From Dyella jiangningensis (GTDB lineage Bacteria; Pseudomonadota; Gammaproteobacteria; Xanthomonadales; Rhodanobacteraceae): a stretch of 64,000 bases of DNA. The DNA is taken from positions 2,382,839 through 2,446,838 of the forward strand of contig NZ_NFZS01000001.1 in the NCBI RefSeq assembly GCF_003264855.1, written 5' to 3'. Each line of letters opens with the position of its first letter. The first letter of the stretch is position 1. Under the pieces are notes generated by a model, which saw nothing but the letters and a program-made list of their open reading frames with translations, did no database searches and was not told where the DNA came from. Below, piece after piece: positions 36,943 to 46,033 of this stretch. The translations under genes and the position numbers were made by a program.

Positions 36943-38310
36943 ATGAAACGTTTCGCTCGATCCCTGCTCGGCGCCGCCATTGCGCTCACGCTTCTGCCGA
37001 CGACATCGACAGCCCAGGCTGCGGCGGACATCAAGCCGTCTGCCCAGCAGGTTCACTGGCAGGACCTGGAGTTCGGCGTCATCGTGCATTTCGGAACGAA
37101 CACGTTCCTCGACCGTGAATGGGGCGACGGCACCGCCGACCCCAGGGTTTTCAACCCGGATCACGTGGATGCCGCGCAATGGGCGCGTGCCAGCCGCGCC
37201 GCCGGCGCCCGCTACATGGTCATGGTGGCCAAGCATCACGACGGCTTTGCGCTGTTTCCGACGGCGCAGAGCGACTACTCGGTGAAGAGCAGTCCATGGA
37301 TGGGCGGCAAAGGCGATATGGTGAAGCTTGCGTCGGATGCGGCGCGGGCCGAGGGCCTCGAGTTCGGCGTCTATCTCTCGCCGTGGGACCGGCATGAACC
37401 CCGCTACCGCGATCCCAAGGCGTACGACGCGTACTACCAGGCCCAGGTCGAGGAACTGGCGCAACACTACGGTCCGCTCGTCGAGTGGTGGCTGGATGGC
37501 GCGGGCAGCGCCGGCCACGTCTACGACTTCCCGCGCTACATCGAGACGCTGCGTACCTACCAGGCCAACGCCATGGTGTTCGCCGACATGGGCCTGTTCG
37601 AGTACGGCGACATCCGCTGGGTCGGCCAGGAAGACGGCTACATCCGCGGCGAGAACTGGAACGTCATCGATCGGCATGGTTATGAACGCTGGCGTCCGGT
37701 CGAAGTGGACACGCCATTGCACGACCTGCACTGGTTCTGGCATCCCAACGACGAGGGCACGCTCAAGAGCGTGGCGAAGCTCGTCGACACCTGGGAGAAC
37801 AGCGTTGGTCGCGGCGGCCAGCTGATGCTGGGCATCGCGCCGGATCGCCATGGCCGGCTTCCCGATGCCGACGTCGCGCGGCTTGAAGCATTCGGCAAGG
37901 CGCTGCGTGAGCGCTACGGCGACGCCAGCAATCTCGCCCGTCACCACGCGGCGGCGGATGAAAACACCGAGGCGGCGCTCGACGGCAACAAGGACACCTT
38001 CTGGTCCACGCCCGCCGGAGCGCGGCACGCCACGCTGGAGGTCGATTTCGGCAACCCGGTGACGTTCGACCGCACGCTCGCGATGGAATGGCTGGACGAT
38101 GGCCAGCACGTGCGCAAGTACGCCATCGAGGTGTTCGACGGCAAGGCCTGGCGCACCGTTGCCAGCGCCGAAGCCATCGGGCACATGAAGATCGACGTGT
38201 TCCCCAAGGTCACCGCGCAACGCGTGCGCCTGAACATCCTCTCCAGCGTGGGCGGCGCGTCGATACGCGAGTTCCAGGTGTTCAACGCAAGCCCGTTGCC
38301 CTCGCACTGA
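36943..38310 (+). CDS. Exported alpha-L-fucosidase, GH29, with C-terminal sugar-binding domain
   Basis: A 455-residue secreted enzyme releasing alpha-linked L-fucose. It has a signal peptide (LLGAAIALTLLPTTSTAQA), the GH29 signature (FGVIVHFGTNTF, AKHHDGFALFPT) and a catalytic nucleophile at Asp185 (VEWWLDGAGSAG). A C-terminal F5/8 type C (CBM32-like) domain covers about 335-450 (ATLEVDFGNPVTFDRTLAMEW, VRLNILSS). The short GH29 form with WWLDG resembles subfamily B, which often prefers alpha-1,3/4-fucose next to GlcNAc; that is inference. The released fucose would feed the pathway encoded at 49.5-55.6 kb. Confidence 0.9.
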   Translation: MKRFARSLLGAAIALTLLPTTSTAQAAADIKPSAQQVHWQDLEFGVIVHFGTNTFLDREWGDGTADPRVFNPDHVDAAQWARASRAAGARYMVMVAKHHDGFALFPTAQSDYSVKSSPWMGGKGDMVKLASDAARAEGLEFGVYLSPWDRHEPRYRDPKAYDAYYQAQVEELAQHYGPLVEWWLDGAGSAGHVYDFPRYIETLRTYQANAMVFADMGLFEYGDIRWVGQEDGYIRGENWNVIDRHGYERWRPVEVDTPLHDLHWFWHPNDEGTLKSVAKLVDTWENSVGRGGQLMLGIAPDRHGRLPDADVARLEAFGKALRERYGDASNLARHHAAADENTEAALDGNKDTFWSTPAGARHATLEVDFGNPVTFDRTLAMEWLDDGQHVRKYAIEVFDGKAWRTVASAEAIGHMKIDVFPKVTAQRVRLNILSSVGGASIREFQVFNASPLPSH

Positions 38311-38317
38311 GCTGCCG

Positions 38318-38345
38318 CTGGCGCGCTGGCTTTGCCGCGCGCCAG
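38318..38345. terminator. Convergent hairpin between GH29 and GH3 genes
   Basis: CTGGCGCGC (38318-38326) pairs perfectly with GCGCGCCAG (38337-38345), with an inner GGC-TTT-GCC extension. It begins 8 bp after the fucosidase stop and lies between two convergent genes. No T-run follows, but the strong symmetrical stem suits a bidirectional terminator. Confidence 0.65.
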
Positions 38346-38427
38346 TCGCCGGATGGCCGGACGACCCTGCCAGTGCCCGCCACGAGTACCGAAGTCGACG
38401 CATGCCGCTCAGCCCGGGCCAGCGCAC

Positions 38428-41022
38428 TCAGCGCGGCACGTCGGCATGCCCCGTGATGGTGAAAGTCACCGGTACCTGGCCCGCCGCCGGTTGGCGGCCA
38501 CCGGCGAACAGTTCGTAGCGGCCCGCCCTGACGGCGCGCACGCCGGCCGCGTCGACAAGGCTCAACGCACGTGCATCGAGATGAAACTGCACGATGCGCT
38601 GCTCACCCGCCGCCAGAGGGATGCGCTGGAAGCCCACCAGCGCCCGCCGCGGCGCACCCGCCACACCGGGGTAGGCGAGGTATAGCTGCACCACCTCGTC
38701 GCCGCTTCGCGCACCGGTGTTGCGCACGCGCACGGAGACATCCATGGGGTCGCCCGCCTTGACGCGCGCCGAGGACAGGACGGGTGCGTCATAGGCGAAT
38801 GTGGTGTAGCTCAGGCCATCGCCGAAGCCATACAGCGGCTCGCCATCGAAGTAGCGATACGTGCGCCCCTTCATGTCGTAATCGATGAACGGTGGCAGGT
38901 CGCGGGCATCGCGATAGAACGTCACCGGCAGGCGACCGGCAGGGTTGACGACGCCCGCGAGGGTTCGCGCGATCGCCGCGCCGCCCTGCTCGCCCGGATA
39001 CCACGCGGCAAGTATCGCGTCCGCATGATCCTTGGCCCAGGTCATGGCCACGGCACTGCCACTCATCAAGACCACTACCAGCGGCTTGCCGCCGGCGGAC
39101 ACGGCTTCCAGCAGCTTGCGCTGCGTGGATGGCAGGCCGATATCGGTGCGGTCCCCGCCGAGAAAACCCGGTACGTCGACCTTGAGCTCTTCGCCCTCGA
39201 CTTCCGGCGAAAGGCACACGAACGCGACCACGACGTCGGCATCATTCGCTGCCCGTCGCGCTTCGGCCAGTTGCGCCTCCGGCGGTGCGATCCACTGCAG
39301 ATGGATGCCCTGGTCTTCGCCGCTGTGCTGCCATTCCAGTCGAAGATCATGTGGCTGCGCGTCGTCGACGTGGATTTTCGCAGCGGTCGGCTCCTGATCG
39401 CCGTCGGTCGCGGAGATCAGGCGGCCGTCAAGGTACAGATGCACCGGATCATGCCCGCGGCAGTCGAAGCAACGGTCGACGCGTACGGACAAGGTGTAAT
39501 CGCCAGGGCCAGGCGGCAGCAGTTGCCCGCTCCATCGCACCGCATAGCCCGATGCGCCCAGCCCTTTTGCCGGCGGCGCATGGTCCGTGTCCATGTCGAC
39601 CTTGGCATCGGTGCGCGTCACGATCAGCTTGCCGAACAGGTCGCTGCCTTCGAAATACTCGCCTTTCAGCCCGGCGGCACCGCCTTGCCCGCTGCGCAAC
39701 GCCGTCACCGGAATAGGCACGGGTACGCCTTCGGCCAGCGTGGCGCCCTGGGCATAGCTCACGCGCTGCGCGCCGAACTGCTGCCGCAGGCCATCGAGCG
39801 GCGTCACGGGATGACGTGCCGTGCCGTGATAGTTGGCTTCCAGCACCGACAAGGCATCCGCATTGGGTCCGACCACGGCGATACGCGTGCCTGGCTTGAG
39901 CGGCAAGACATCGGCGCGATTCTTGAGCAACACGATCGATTCGCTGGCCGCCCGTAGTGCGAGCGCAGCTTGCTCATCCGGATCGACGTGCGGCCTGGAC
40001 ATCGAGGTGTCGAACATGCCGAGGCGATAACGCGCGGCGAACAGGCGCGTCGCTGCCGTATCCAGGTCATGTTCGTTGACTTGCCCCTCGGCGAGCGCCT
40101 TGCGAAGACTGTCGTAAGCCACGCCACAATTGAGATCCGTGCCTGCCCGCAGTGCACTCGCGGATGAGCCCGCATTGTCGGTGCGGTAGTGATGGAACTT
40201 CGTCATGTCGTCCACCGCGTCGCAATCGGTGACGACGAATCCCTTGAAGCCCCAGTCGCCGCGAAGCCGCTCGCCGAGCAGCCAGGGCAAGGCACACGCC
40301 GGCACGCCATGGATGGCGTTGTAGGCGCACATGATCGATCCGGCATGCCCATCCACGATGGCCGCGCGAAAGGCGGGCAGATAGGTGTCTTCGAGATCAT
40401 GCGGCGAGACGTCCACGTCGAAACCGTGGCGCCCCGGCTCCGGCCCCGAGTGCACGACAAAGTGCTTGGGCGTGGCGATGACCGTGGGATGCGCGGGGTC
40501 GTCACCCTGCAGGCCTTCGATGAATGCGACGCCGAGCGTCGCCGTCAGGTGCGGATCCTCACCGTAGGTCTCCTGCCCTCGCCCCCAGCGTGGATCGCGG
40601 AAGATGTTGATGTTGGGCGACCACAGGGTCAGGCCGTTGTAGCGGCCATGATCCTCGTGCAGCCCCGTGGCAAGGAACTTGTCGCGCGCCTGCGCCGCCA
40701 CCGCGCCACCCACGGCGTGCAACAGGTCGGCATCCCAGCTGGCGGCCAGGCCGATCGCCTGCGGGAAAACGGTGGCCTCGCCATCGCGCGCGAGCCCGTG
40801 CAGCCCTTCGCTCCACCATTCGTAGGCCGGGACGTTCAGGCGTGGAATCGCGGGCGATGCGCTCTGCAGCTGGCTGATCTTTTCAGCAGGCGTCATCTGC
40901 GCCACGAGACGGCTCGCCTGCGCCGTGGCCTGATCGGGCATGGCAGACGCCGACACGGAGACAGCCAACAGCCACGCACTGGTCAGACCGGTGATCGCAC
41001 CTCGCCGTTTCACGGGCCTCAT
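38428..41022 (-). CDS. Exported GH3 glycosidase with PA14 insert, beta-xylosidase type
   Basis: An 864-residue enzyme with a signal peptide (GLTSAWLLAVSVSASA). The GH3 N-terminal barrel opens with AEKISQLQSASPAIPRLNVPAYEWWSEGLHG-like sequence; the nucleophile Asp is in VVTDCDAVDD. Both features match GH3 beta-xylosidases better than beta-glucosidases. A PA14 domain (about 447-577, LKGEYFEG to LRLEWQHSG) interrupts the second domain, and a fibronectin III-like domain closes the protein. The start at 41022 lies 9 bp after GGAG and 19 bp after the upstream GH20 stop. It could remove the beta-1,2-xylose of plant N-glycans, like Xanthomonas NixI, or act on xylo-oligosaccharides. Confidence 0.87.
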   Translation of the reverse strand: MRPVKRRGAITGLTSAWLLAVSVSASAMPDQATAQASRLVAQMTPAEKISQLQSASPAIPRLNVPAYEWWSEGLHGLARDGEATVFPQAIGLAASWDADLLHAVGGAVAAQARDKFLATGLHEDHGRYNGLTLWSPNINIFRDPRWGRGQETYGEDPHLTATLGVAFIEGLQGDDPAHPTVIATPKHFVVHSGPEPGRHGFDVDVSPHDLEDTYLPAFRAAIVDGHAGSIMCAYNAIHGVPACALPWLLGERLRGDWGFKGFVVTDCDAVDDMTKFHHYRTDNAGSSASALRAGTDLNCGVAYDSLRKALAEGQVNEHDLDTAATRLFAARYRLGMFDTSMSRPHVDPDEQAALALRAASESIVLLKNRADVLPLKPGTRIAVVGPNADALSVLEANYHGTARHPVTPLDGLRQQFGAQRVSYAQGATLAEGVPVPIPVTALRSGQGGAAGLKGEYFEGSDLFGKLIVTRTDAKVDMDTDHAPPAKGLGASGYAVRWSGQLLPPGPGDYTLSVRVDRCFDCRGHDPVHLYLDGRLISATDGDQEPTAAKIHVDDAQPHDLRLEWQHSGEDQGIHLQWIAPPEAQLAEARRAANDADVVVAFVCLSPEVEGEELKVDVPGFLGGDRTDIGLPSTQRKLLEAVSAGGKPLVVVLMSGSAVAMTWAKDHADAILAAWYPGEQGGAAIARTLAGVVNPAGRLPVTFYRDARDLPPFIDYDMKGRTYRYFDGEPLYGFGDGLSYTTFAYDAPVLSSARVKAGDPMDVSVRVRNTGARSGDEVVQLYLAYPGVAGAPRRALVGFQRIPLAAGEQRIVQFHLDARALSLVDAAGVRAVRAGRYELFAGGRQPAAGQVPVTFTITGHADVPR

Positions 41023-41041
41023 CCTCATGCACTCCGAAGCG

Positions 41042-43345
41042 TCACGGCATTGCACCGGATGACGAGGCGTTGCCAAACGAGACACGACCGATGGCCGACA
41101 AGGAACCATGGATGGGCGCCGTGGAGAAAACGCAGACGTCGTGCCTGCCGGTCTGCGCCGGCCACGACGCGGTGAGGTGGAAGGTCGTGCCTGGCTCCGC
41201 CTTCATCGGCAGAGGCAGGCTCGCTGCCAGCGGGCCATCGCAACGGTCGACATGGACCTCCAACTCGCCAGCAGGCGTGCGCGCCGCGCGGAACACGACC
41301 TTCGACGCGTCGCCCGCCAGTCCGTAGTTGCGCGCCAGCCAGGCGCCGTCGATCGTGATGGTGGAAACGCCGTCCAGCGATACCTGCGGAAGCTTCCAGC
41401 AGCTGCTGATGACGTCGACGTCGTAGACCGGTGCCGGCACCGTTGCATCCGGCAGCAACGGCACGCGCACGCCTAGGCCGCCCGTGGGACAACCCTGGAA
41501 GCCGGTGCTATCGATGACGCCAAGCGTGCGTGCATCGAGGCGCTGCGTGCGTGCGCGTGCAAGTTGCCGTCCGTCGGCGGAAAACGATGCCGCGCTGATG
41601 GTGACAGGCAACGCGACATCGACGGGCTGGCTGTAGATCGGCGAATCCGGGCCGGGCGAGCTACCGTCGGTGGTGTAGCGGATGGTGGAAGGCTCCTGCG
41701 TGTCGAGCGTCACGGCGGCCTTGCTGGGAAAGCCGGCCGATCGTTGCGCCTGCATGCCTACGGCGAATGCGCTGTCGGCATAGGCGATGCCCAGCTGGTC
41801 GTAGCGATGGAATTGGGCGGGCAGTCTTGCGAGGAAGTCGTCGTAGTGGCGCTCGTTCGCGGGCGTCCACACGGTCTCGGCGAGAGCGTCCATGCGCGGA
41901 AACGCCGCGTGCTCGACCTGCCATGGCGCATTGAGGTATTCGGCCCAGATATTGGCCTGTGCGCCCAACACATGCCTCGCCTGCTCGGCGGAGAGGCTCG
42001 CCGGCACGGTCTCGAAGCGGTAGACGGTGGCGAGCGTCTGCACCGAAAGACGTCCGGACGGCTCGTCGTCGCGCGCACCCTGCAGGTTGTCGAAGTAGAG
42101 CGTGGGCGCCGGCGACAGCACCACGTCATGTCCCAGCCGAGCCGCATCGATCGCGCCCTGCGTGCCGCGCCAGGACATCACCGAGGCGGAAGGCGGCACA
42201 CCGCCCTCGAGGATTTCGTCCCAGCCGATCAGCCGCCGCCCATGCTGCGCCAGATATTGCCCCATGCGCTCGATGAACCAACTCTGCAGCATGTTCTCAT
42301 CCTTGATGCCGAGCGCATGCATGCGCGCCTGCACGGCAGCCGAAGCCTGCCATTGGTCCTTGATCGCCTCGTCGCCGCCGACGTGGATGAAGGTGGACGG
42401 GAACAACGCCATCACCTCGTCGAGCACGTTGTGCAGGAAGGTGATCGTGTGCTCGTCGACATTGAACAGGTAGGGATTCACGCCCCAGTCGATCGATACG
42501 GCCGGATGCCCGCCCGTCACGCCGATCTCCGGATAGGCCGCCACGGCCGCCTGCGCATGCCCCGGCATGTCGATCTCCGGCACGACGGTGATGTGGCGTG
42601 CAGCGGCGTACGCCACGATGTCCTTCACCTCGGCCTGCGTGTAGTAGCCGCCATACGGCTTGGCATCCGCGCCCGGCGGCTGTCGCCATGCGCCAACCTG
42701 CGTCAGCCTGGGATAGCGGCGGATCTCCAGACGCCAACCCTGGTCGTCGGTGAGATGCCAATGGAAGACATTGAGCTTGTGCTGCGCCATCGCATCCAGC
42801 ATCCGCTTCACTTCGGCCGGTGGCTCGAAGTGTCGCGCCACGTCGAGCATCAGGCCGCGCCAGGCGAAACGCGGCCAATCCGCGACATGCACATAGGGCA
42901 CGGTAACGGCACCCTTGGCCGCATCGGGTGTCAACAGCTGCCATGCGCTGACGGCACCGTAGAACAGACCCGCGGCATCGCGTGCGTGGATATCGAGGCC
43001 GCGGGCGTCGACGTCGAGCACGTAACCTTCCGCCTGGGACACGCTGGCGGAGGGATCGCTGCGGATCACGATGTCACCCCGGCTCGTCGCCGACGCGTCT
43101 TCGACGACCGGCAACGACAGCCCCCGCGTACGCACCAGCAGGTCGGCGAGATAGTGCGCCGCGTCTGCCGCCGCCCGATCACCGGGCTTCACGTGAATGA
43201 CAGCAGCGGCACTGATCGCATAGCCGCCCTGCTCCACTGTCATCCTGGCCGGCAACGGAATGATCGACGGCGTGGTCGCCTGCGCGCTGCAAGCAAAACC
43301 GAGCAGGCAGGCCAGCGCCAGGCCACGCACGGCGTCATGGCGCAT
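41042..43345 (-). CDS. Exported beta-N-acetylhexosaminidase, GH20 (second copy)
   Basis: A 767-residue enzyme with a signal peptide (LALACLLGFACSAQA) and GH20 domains: N-terminal domain 2, then the barrel with NVFHWHLTDDQGWRLEI, EIDMPGHAQA and the catalytic pair in HVGGDEAI near residue 325. The C-terminal region has a chitobiase/FN3-type module (TIRYTTDGSSPG, about 552) and a further CBM-like end. It releases terminal GlcNAc or GalNAc from glycans in the periplasm or outside. It starts one base after the GH18 stop and continues the tightly packed operon begun at the GH2 gene. Confidence 0.92.
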   Translation of the reverse strand: MRHDAVRGLALACLLGFACSAQATTPSIIPLPARMTVEQGGYAISAAAVIHVKPGDRAAADAAHYLADLLVRTRGLSLPVVEDASATSRGDIVIRSDPSASVSQAEGYVLDVDARGLDIHARDAAGLFYGAVSAWQLLTPDAAKGAVTVPYVHVADWPRFAWRGLMLDVARHFEPPAEVKRMLDAMAQHKLNVFHWHLTDDQGWRLEIRRYPRLTQVGAWRQPPGADAKPYGGYYTQAEVKDIVAYAAARHITVVPEIDMPGHAQAAVAAYPEIGVTGGHPAVSIDWGVNPYLFNVDEHTITFLHNVLDEVMALFPSTFIHVGGDEAIKDQWQASAAVQARMHALGIKDENMLQSWFIERMGQYLAQHGRRLIGWDEILEGGVPPSASVMSWRGTQGAIDAARLGHDVVLSPAPTLYFDNLQGARDDEPSGRLSVQTLATVYRFETVPASLSAEQARHVLGAQANIWAEYLNAPWQVEHAAFPRMDALAETVWTPANERHYDDFLARLPAQFHRYDQLGIAYADSAFAVGMQAQRSAGFPSKAAVTLDTQEPSTIRYTTDGSSPGPDSPIYSQPVDVALPVTISAASFSADGRQLARARTQRLDARTLGVIDSTGFQGCPTGGLGVRVPLLPDATVPAPVYDVDVISSCWKLPQVSLDGVSTITIDGAWLARNYGLAGDASKVVFRAARTPAGELEVHVDRCDGPLAASLPLPMKAEPGTTFHLTASWPAQTGRHDVCVFSTAPIHGSLSAIGRVSFGNASSSGAMP

Positions 43346-43346
43346 G

Positions 43347-44405
43347 TCAGCGGACCGCATTGGGCAGCTCGTCCCAGACCTTCGGGTCTTCCGCACCCAG
43401 CACCCACGCGCAGAACCCTTCCAGGCCGTACTGCTTGACCACGTCATAGCGATCGCGGAACGCATGGGCGTCCGGCAGGAAGACCCATTCGCGCATCTGG
43501 TCGCGATAGAAGTAGAACCACGACTCATGCTCCACCGGGTCCCACTGCATGGTCGCGTTGAATTGCCTGGCAAGCGGGAACGACTCATCGGCATCGATGT
43601 ACTGCGCCGAGATATTGGACTTCTCCTTGCCGTCCTCACCCACCGGATCGCCGGCGAACCAGTGATAGCCGTACAGCGCGATACCCAACGAGAGCTTCTC
43701 CTTCGGCACCACCTTCAGTGCGTACTGGAGGTTGTCCATCACCCACGGCATCCCGGCCACCGGACCCGGCGTGGTCCAGCGCGTGTGCTGGTCGTAGGTC
43801 ATCAGGCAGACCAGATCGAGCGCCTGGCCCAGCGCCTTGAGGTCATAGGCACCGCGCCAGTACTCCCACATCCACTTGCCGAACGGCCCGCGGCCCGCAT
43901 AGCCCGGCGCGTTGGGCACGACGGCCATCGACAGCTTGAGGCCGTGCTTGTGCAACGCTTCGGCGGTCTGTCGCGCCAGCAGGGTCAACGCATCGCGATC
44001 GGTCCAGGCGATGTTTTCGAAATCGAACTGGAAGCCGGTGAACCCATAGAGCTTCGCCTGCTCGATCATGCCGTTGATCATGGCCTTCTTGGCCGTTTCA
44101 TCGCCCAGCAGATCGTGGAACTTCTTGCGGTCGCCACCGGCGGAGATGATCGGCATCACCGGCAGATGATGCGCCTTGGCGAGATTGAGCACGTACATGT
44201 TGGGCGCGCCCGACACCAGGCCGTTCTCATCGACGCCGAACCAGGTGGGCACCAGCAGGTCGATCTTGTCGATATGCGCCTCGAGCGAGTTGATCGATTT
44301 CTGCGAATCCATCATGTAGAACAGCGCCGTGGGCGCCTTGGCGAAGACGCTTGTCGACGCAAGCGCGAGAGATAGCCACAGGGCGAGGGAGATCCATCGT
44401 TTCAT
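43347..44405 (-). CDS. Exported GH18-family glycosidase, YaaH-like
   Basis: A 352-residue exported protein with a signal peptide (LALWLSLALASTSVFA) and a GH18 barrel. The catalytic strand reads FTGFQFDFENI, keeping the last Asp and the catalytic Glu of DxxDxDxE but lacking the first two acidic residues. This resembles spore-type or YaaH-like GH18 members (DGINLDFE). The substrate-assist Tyr is likely in LMTYDQHT. It could cleave within the chitobiose core of N-glycans (endo-N-acetylglucosaminidase) or a GlcNAc-containing polymer. The start overlaps the upstream fucosidase stop (ATGA). Specificity is undetermined. Confidence 0.85.
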   Translation of the reverse strand: MKRWISLALWLSLALASTSVFAKAPTALFYMMDSQKSINSLEAHIDKIDLLVPTWFGVDENGLVSGAPNMYVLNLAKAHHLPVMPIISAGGDRKKFHDLLGDETAKKAMINGMIEQAKLYGFTGFQFDFENIAWTDRDALTLLARQTAEALHKHGLKLSMAVVPNAPGYAGRGPFGKWMWEYWRGAYDLKALGQALDLVCLMTYDQHTRWTTPGPVAGMPWVMDNLQYALKVVPKEKLSLGIALYGYHWFAGDPVGEDGKEKSNISAQYIDADESFPLARQFNATMQWDPVEHESWFYFYRDQMREWVFLPDAHAFRDRYDVVKQYGLEGFCAWVLGAEDPKVWDELPNAVR

Positions 44406-46033
44406 GGTGCAGCCTTGAGCGAGTTCGGCGTGGAGAAGCTGATGCGGTACACGTACGCATCGCTGCCGATGGGTCGGGAAGGAAGACGCAGGTGCAAGCC
44501 ACCGGCGTCCTGGGTGAAGGAAAGGGAGCGGCCATCGGCCACCGCGTCGACGCGCGTCACCTTGTCGGCGGGCGTGATCGAATGGATGGTTGCCTCGCCC
44601 TTGTCGGGCCAGCCCAGCTCGATGGCGTATAGCTTGCCGCCGCGGGTGGTGAAGCGGAAATCCTCGGCGGTATACGGCTTGGTCTTGGTGTCCTGGAAGG
44701 TGCCGGCCGCCACTTCGGTCGGGCCTTCGCCGAAGGTGCGCCACGGCTTGCTGCCGTAGATCGCCTCGCCGTTCGCCTTCAGCCAGCCGCCGATGCTGCG
44801 CAGCGTGTCCTGTGCGCCCTGCGGGATGGTGCCGTCCGCGCGCGGTCCGACGTTGAGCATGAGGTTGCCGTTCTTGCTGACCACGTCCGCCAGCAGGTGA
44901 ATGATGAAGGTCGGCGACTTGTACGTATCGTGTTCGATGTAGCCCCACGAGTCGTTGCTGATCGAGGTATCGGTCTGCCAATGCGAGGCGTGGATGCCGC
45001 GCAACTGGCCGCGCTCGATGTCCAGCGTGCCGGCACCCTCCGGGAAATCGCCCAGCTTGTAGTTCACCACCACGCCGTCGCGCTTGGCGCCTTCGTTGTA
45101 GTAGTACGAGAGAAAGGTCGGCAGCGTGTTGCGGAAGGTGGGATGGCCTATCCACCAGTCGAAATAGATCAGATCCGGGTGGTATTTGTCGGTCAGCTCG
45201 GCGGTACGCGCGAGCCAGTCATCCAGCCACGCCTGCGAGACATAGGTCCAATCCTCCGCCAGGTTCTGGTCATCGCCCGTACCCAGATGGGCCACGGCCG
45301 GTCCATACAGCTCGGCATTGCGCGGATCGTTGACGTCCGAATCGAATCGACGGCCGCCGTCGAAGAACCAGTCGTGCTCGGCGCGATGGGAGGACACGCC
45401 AAAGCGCATGCCCTGCCCTCGCACGGCGCGCTCCAGCTCACCGATCACGTCGCGCTTCGGCCCCTTCTTCACCGCGGTCCAGTCCGACAGCGCCGAGTCG
45501 TACATCGCAAAGCCATCATGATGCTCGGCCACGGGCACGACATAGCGCGCGCCTGCCTCGTGGAAAAGCTGTGCCCAGGCCTTCGGATCGAAATGCTCGG
45601 CCTTGAACATCGGCACGAAATCCTTGTAGCCGAACGTCGACTGCGGGCCGTAAGTCGCCACGTGATGGGCGAACTCCTTGGTGCCCTGCTGGTACATGTT
45701 GCGTGAGTACCACTCGCTGCCGAACGCTGGCACCGAATAGACGCCCCAATGGATGAAGATGCCGAACTTGGCATCGTCATACCACGCCGGGGACCGATAC
45801 TTTTCCAGCGAGGTCCAGTCACTGCGGAACGGCCCCTGGTCCGCGGCTTGCGTCACGCGATCAAGGATGGCCTTTCGCTGCGGCGCGAATTTAGCGGCGG
45901 CCTGCTGCCAGGCCAGGCTCTGCGCCGCGGGCGACAAGGTATCCGCCGTGGGTGCCGTGGCCGATTGCGCCAGTGCGGCAGCGCAGGCGAGCCAGCCGGC
46001 GAGCAGGACACCGCAGGTGACAGGTTTGATCAT
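44402..46033 (-). CDS. Exported alpha-L-fucosidase, GH29 (second copy)
   Basis: A 543-residue secreted enzyme with a signal peptide (GVLLAGWLACAAALA). It has the GH29 barrel motif KFGIFIHWGVYSVPAFGSEW, EHHDGFAMYDS and a nucleophile Asp292 (LIYFDWWIG). It is longer and unlike the first fucosidase, closer to the classical GH29-A type with broad alpha-fucoside activity. The C-terminal beta-sandwich covers about 450-540. It overlaps the GH2 stop and the GH18 start by ATGA junctions, so translation is coupled along the operon. Released fucose should enter through FucP. Confidence 0.92.
   Translation of the reverse strand: MIKPVTCGVLLAGWLACAAALAQSATAPTADTLSPAAQSLAWQQAAAKFAPQRKAILDRVTQAADQGPFRSDWTSLEKYRSPAWYDDAKFGIFIHWGVYSVPAFGSEWYSRNMYQQGTKEFAHHVATYGPQSTFGYKDFVPMFKAEHFDPKAWAQLFHEAGARYVVPVAEHHDGFAMYDSALSDWTAVKKGPKRDVIGELERAVRGQGMRFGVSSHRAEHDWFFDGGRRFDSDVNDPRNAELYGPAVAHLGTGDDQNLAEDWTYVSQAWLDDWLARTAELTDKYHPDLIYFDWWIGHPTFRNTLPTFLSYYYNEGAKRDGVVVNYKLGDFPEGAGTLDIERGQLRGIHASHWQTDTSISNDSWGYIEHDTYKSPTFIIHLLADVVSKNGNLMLNVGPRADGTIPQGAQDTLRSIGGWLKANGEAIYGSKPWRTFGEGPTEVAAGTFQDTKTKPYTAEDFRFTTRGGKLYAIELGWPDKGEATIHSITPADKVTRVDAVADGRSLSFTQDAGGLHLRLPSRPIGSDAYVYRISFSTPNSLKAAP

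Noticed and set aside
41564..43438. Rightward open frame of 624 codons opposite the second GH20 gene
   Set aside because: It is an antisense shadow of the GH20 coding strand and has no domain or ribosome site.
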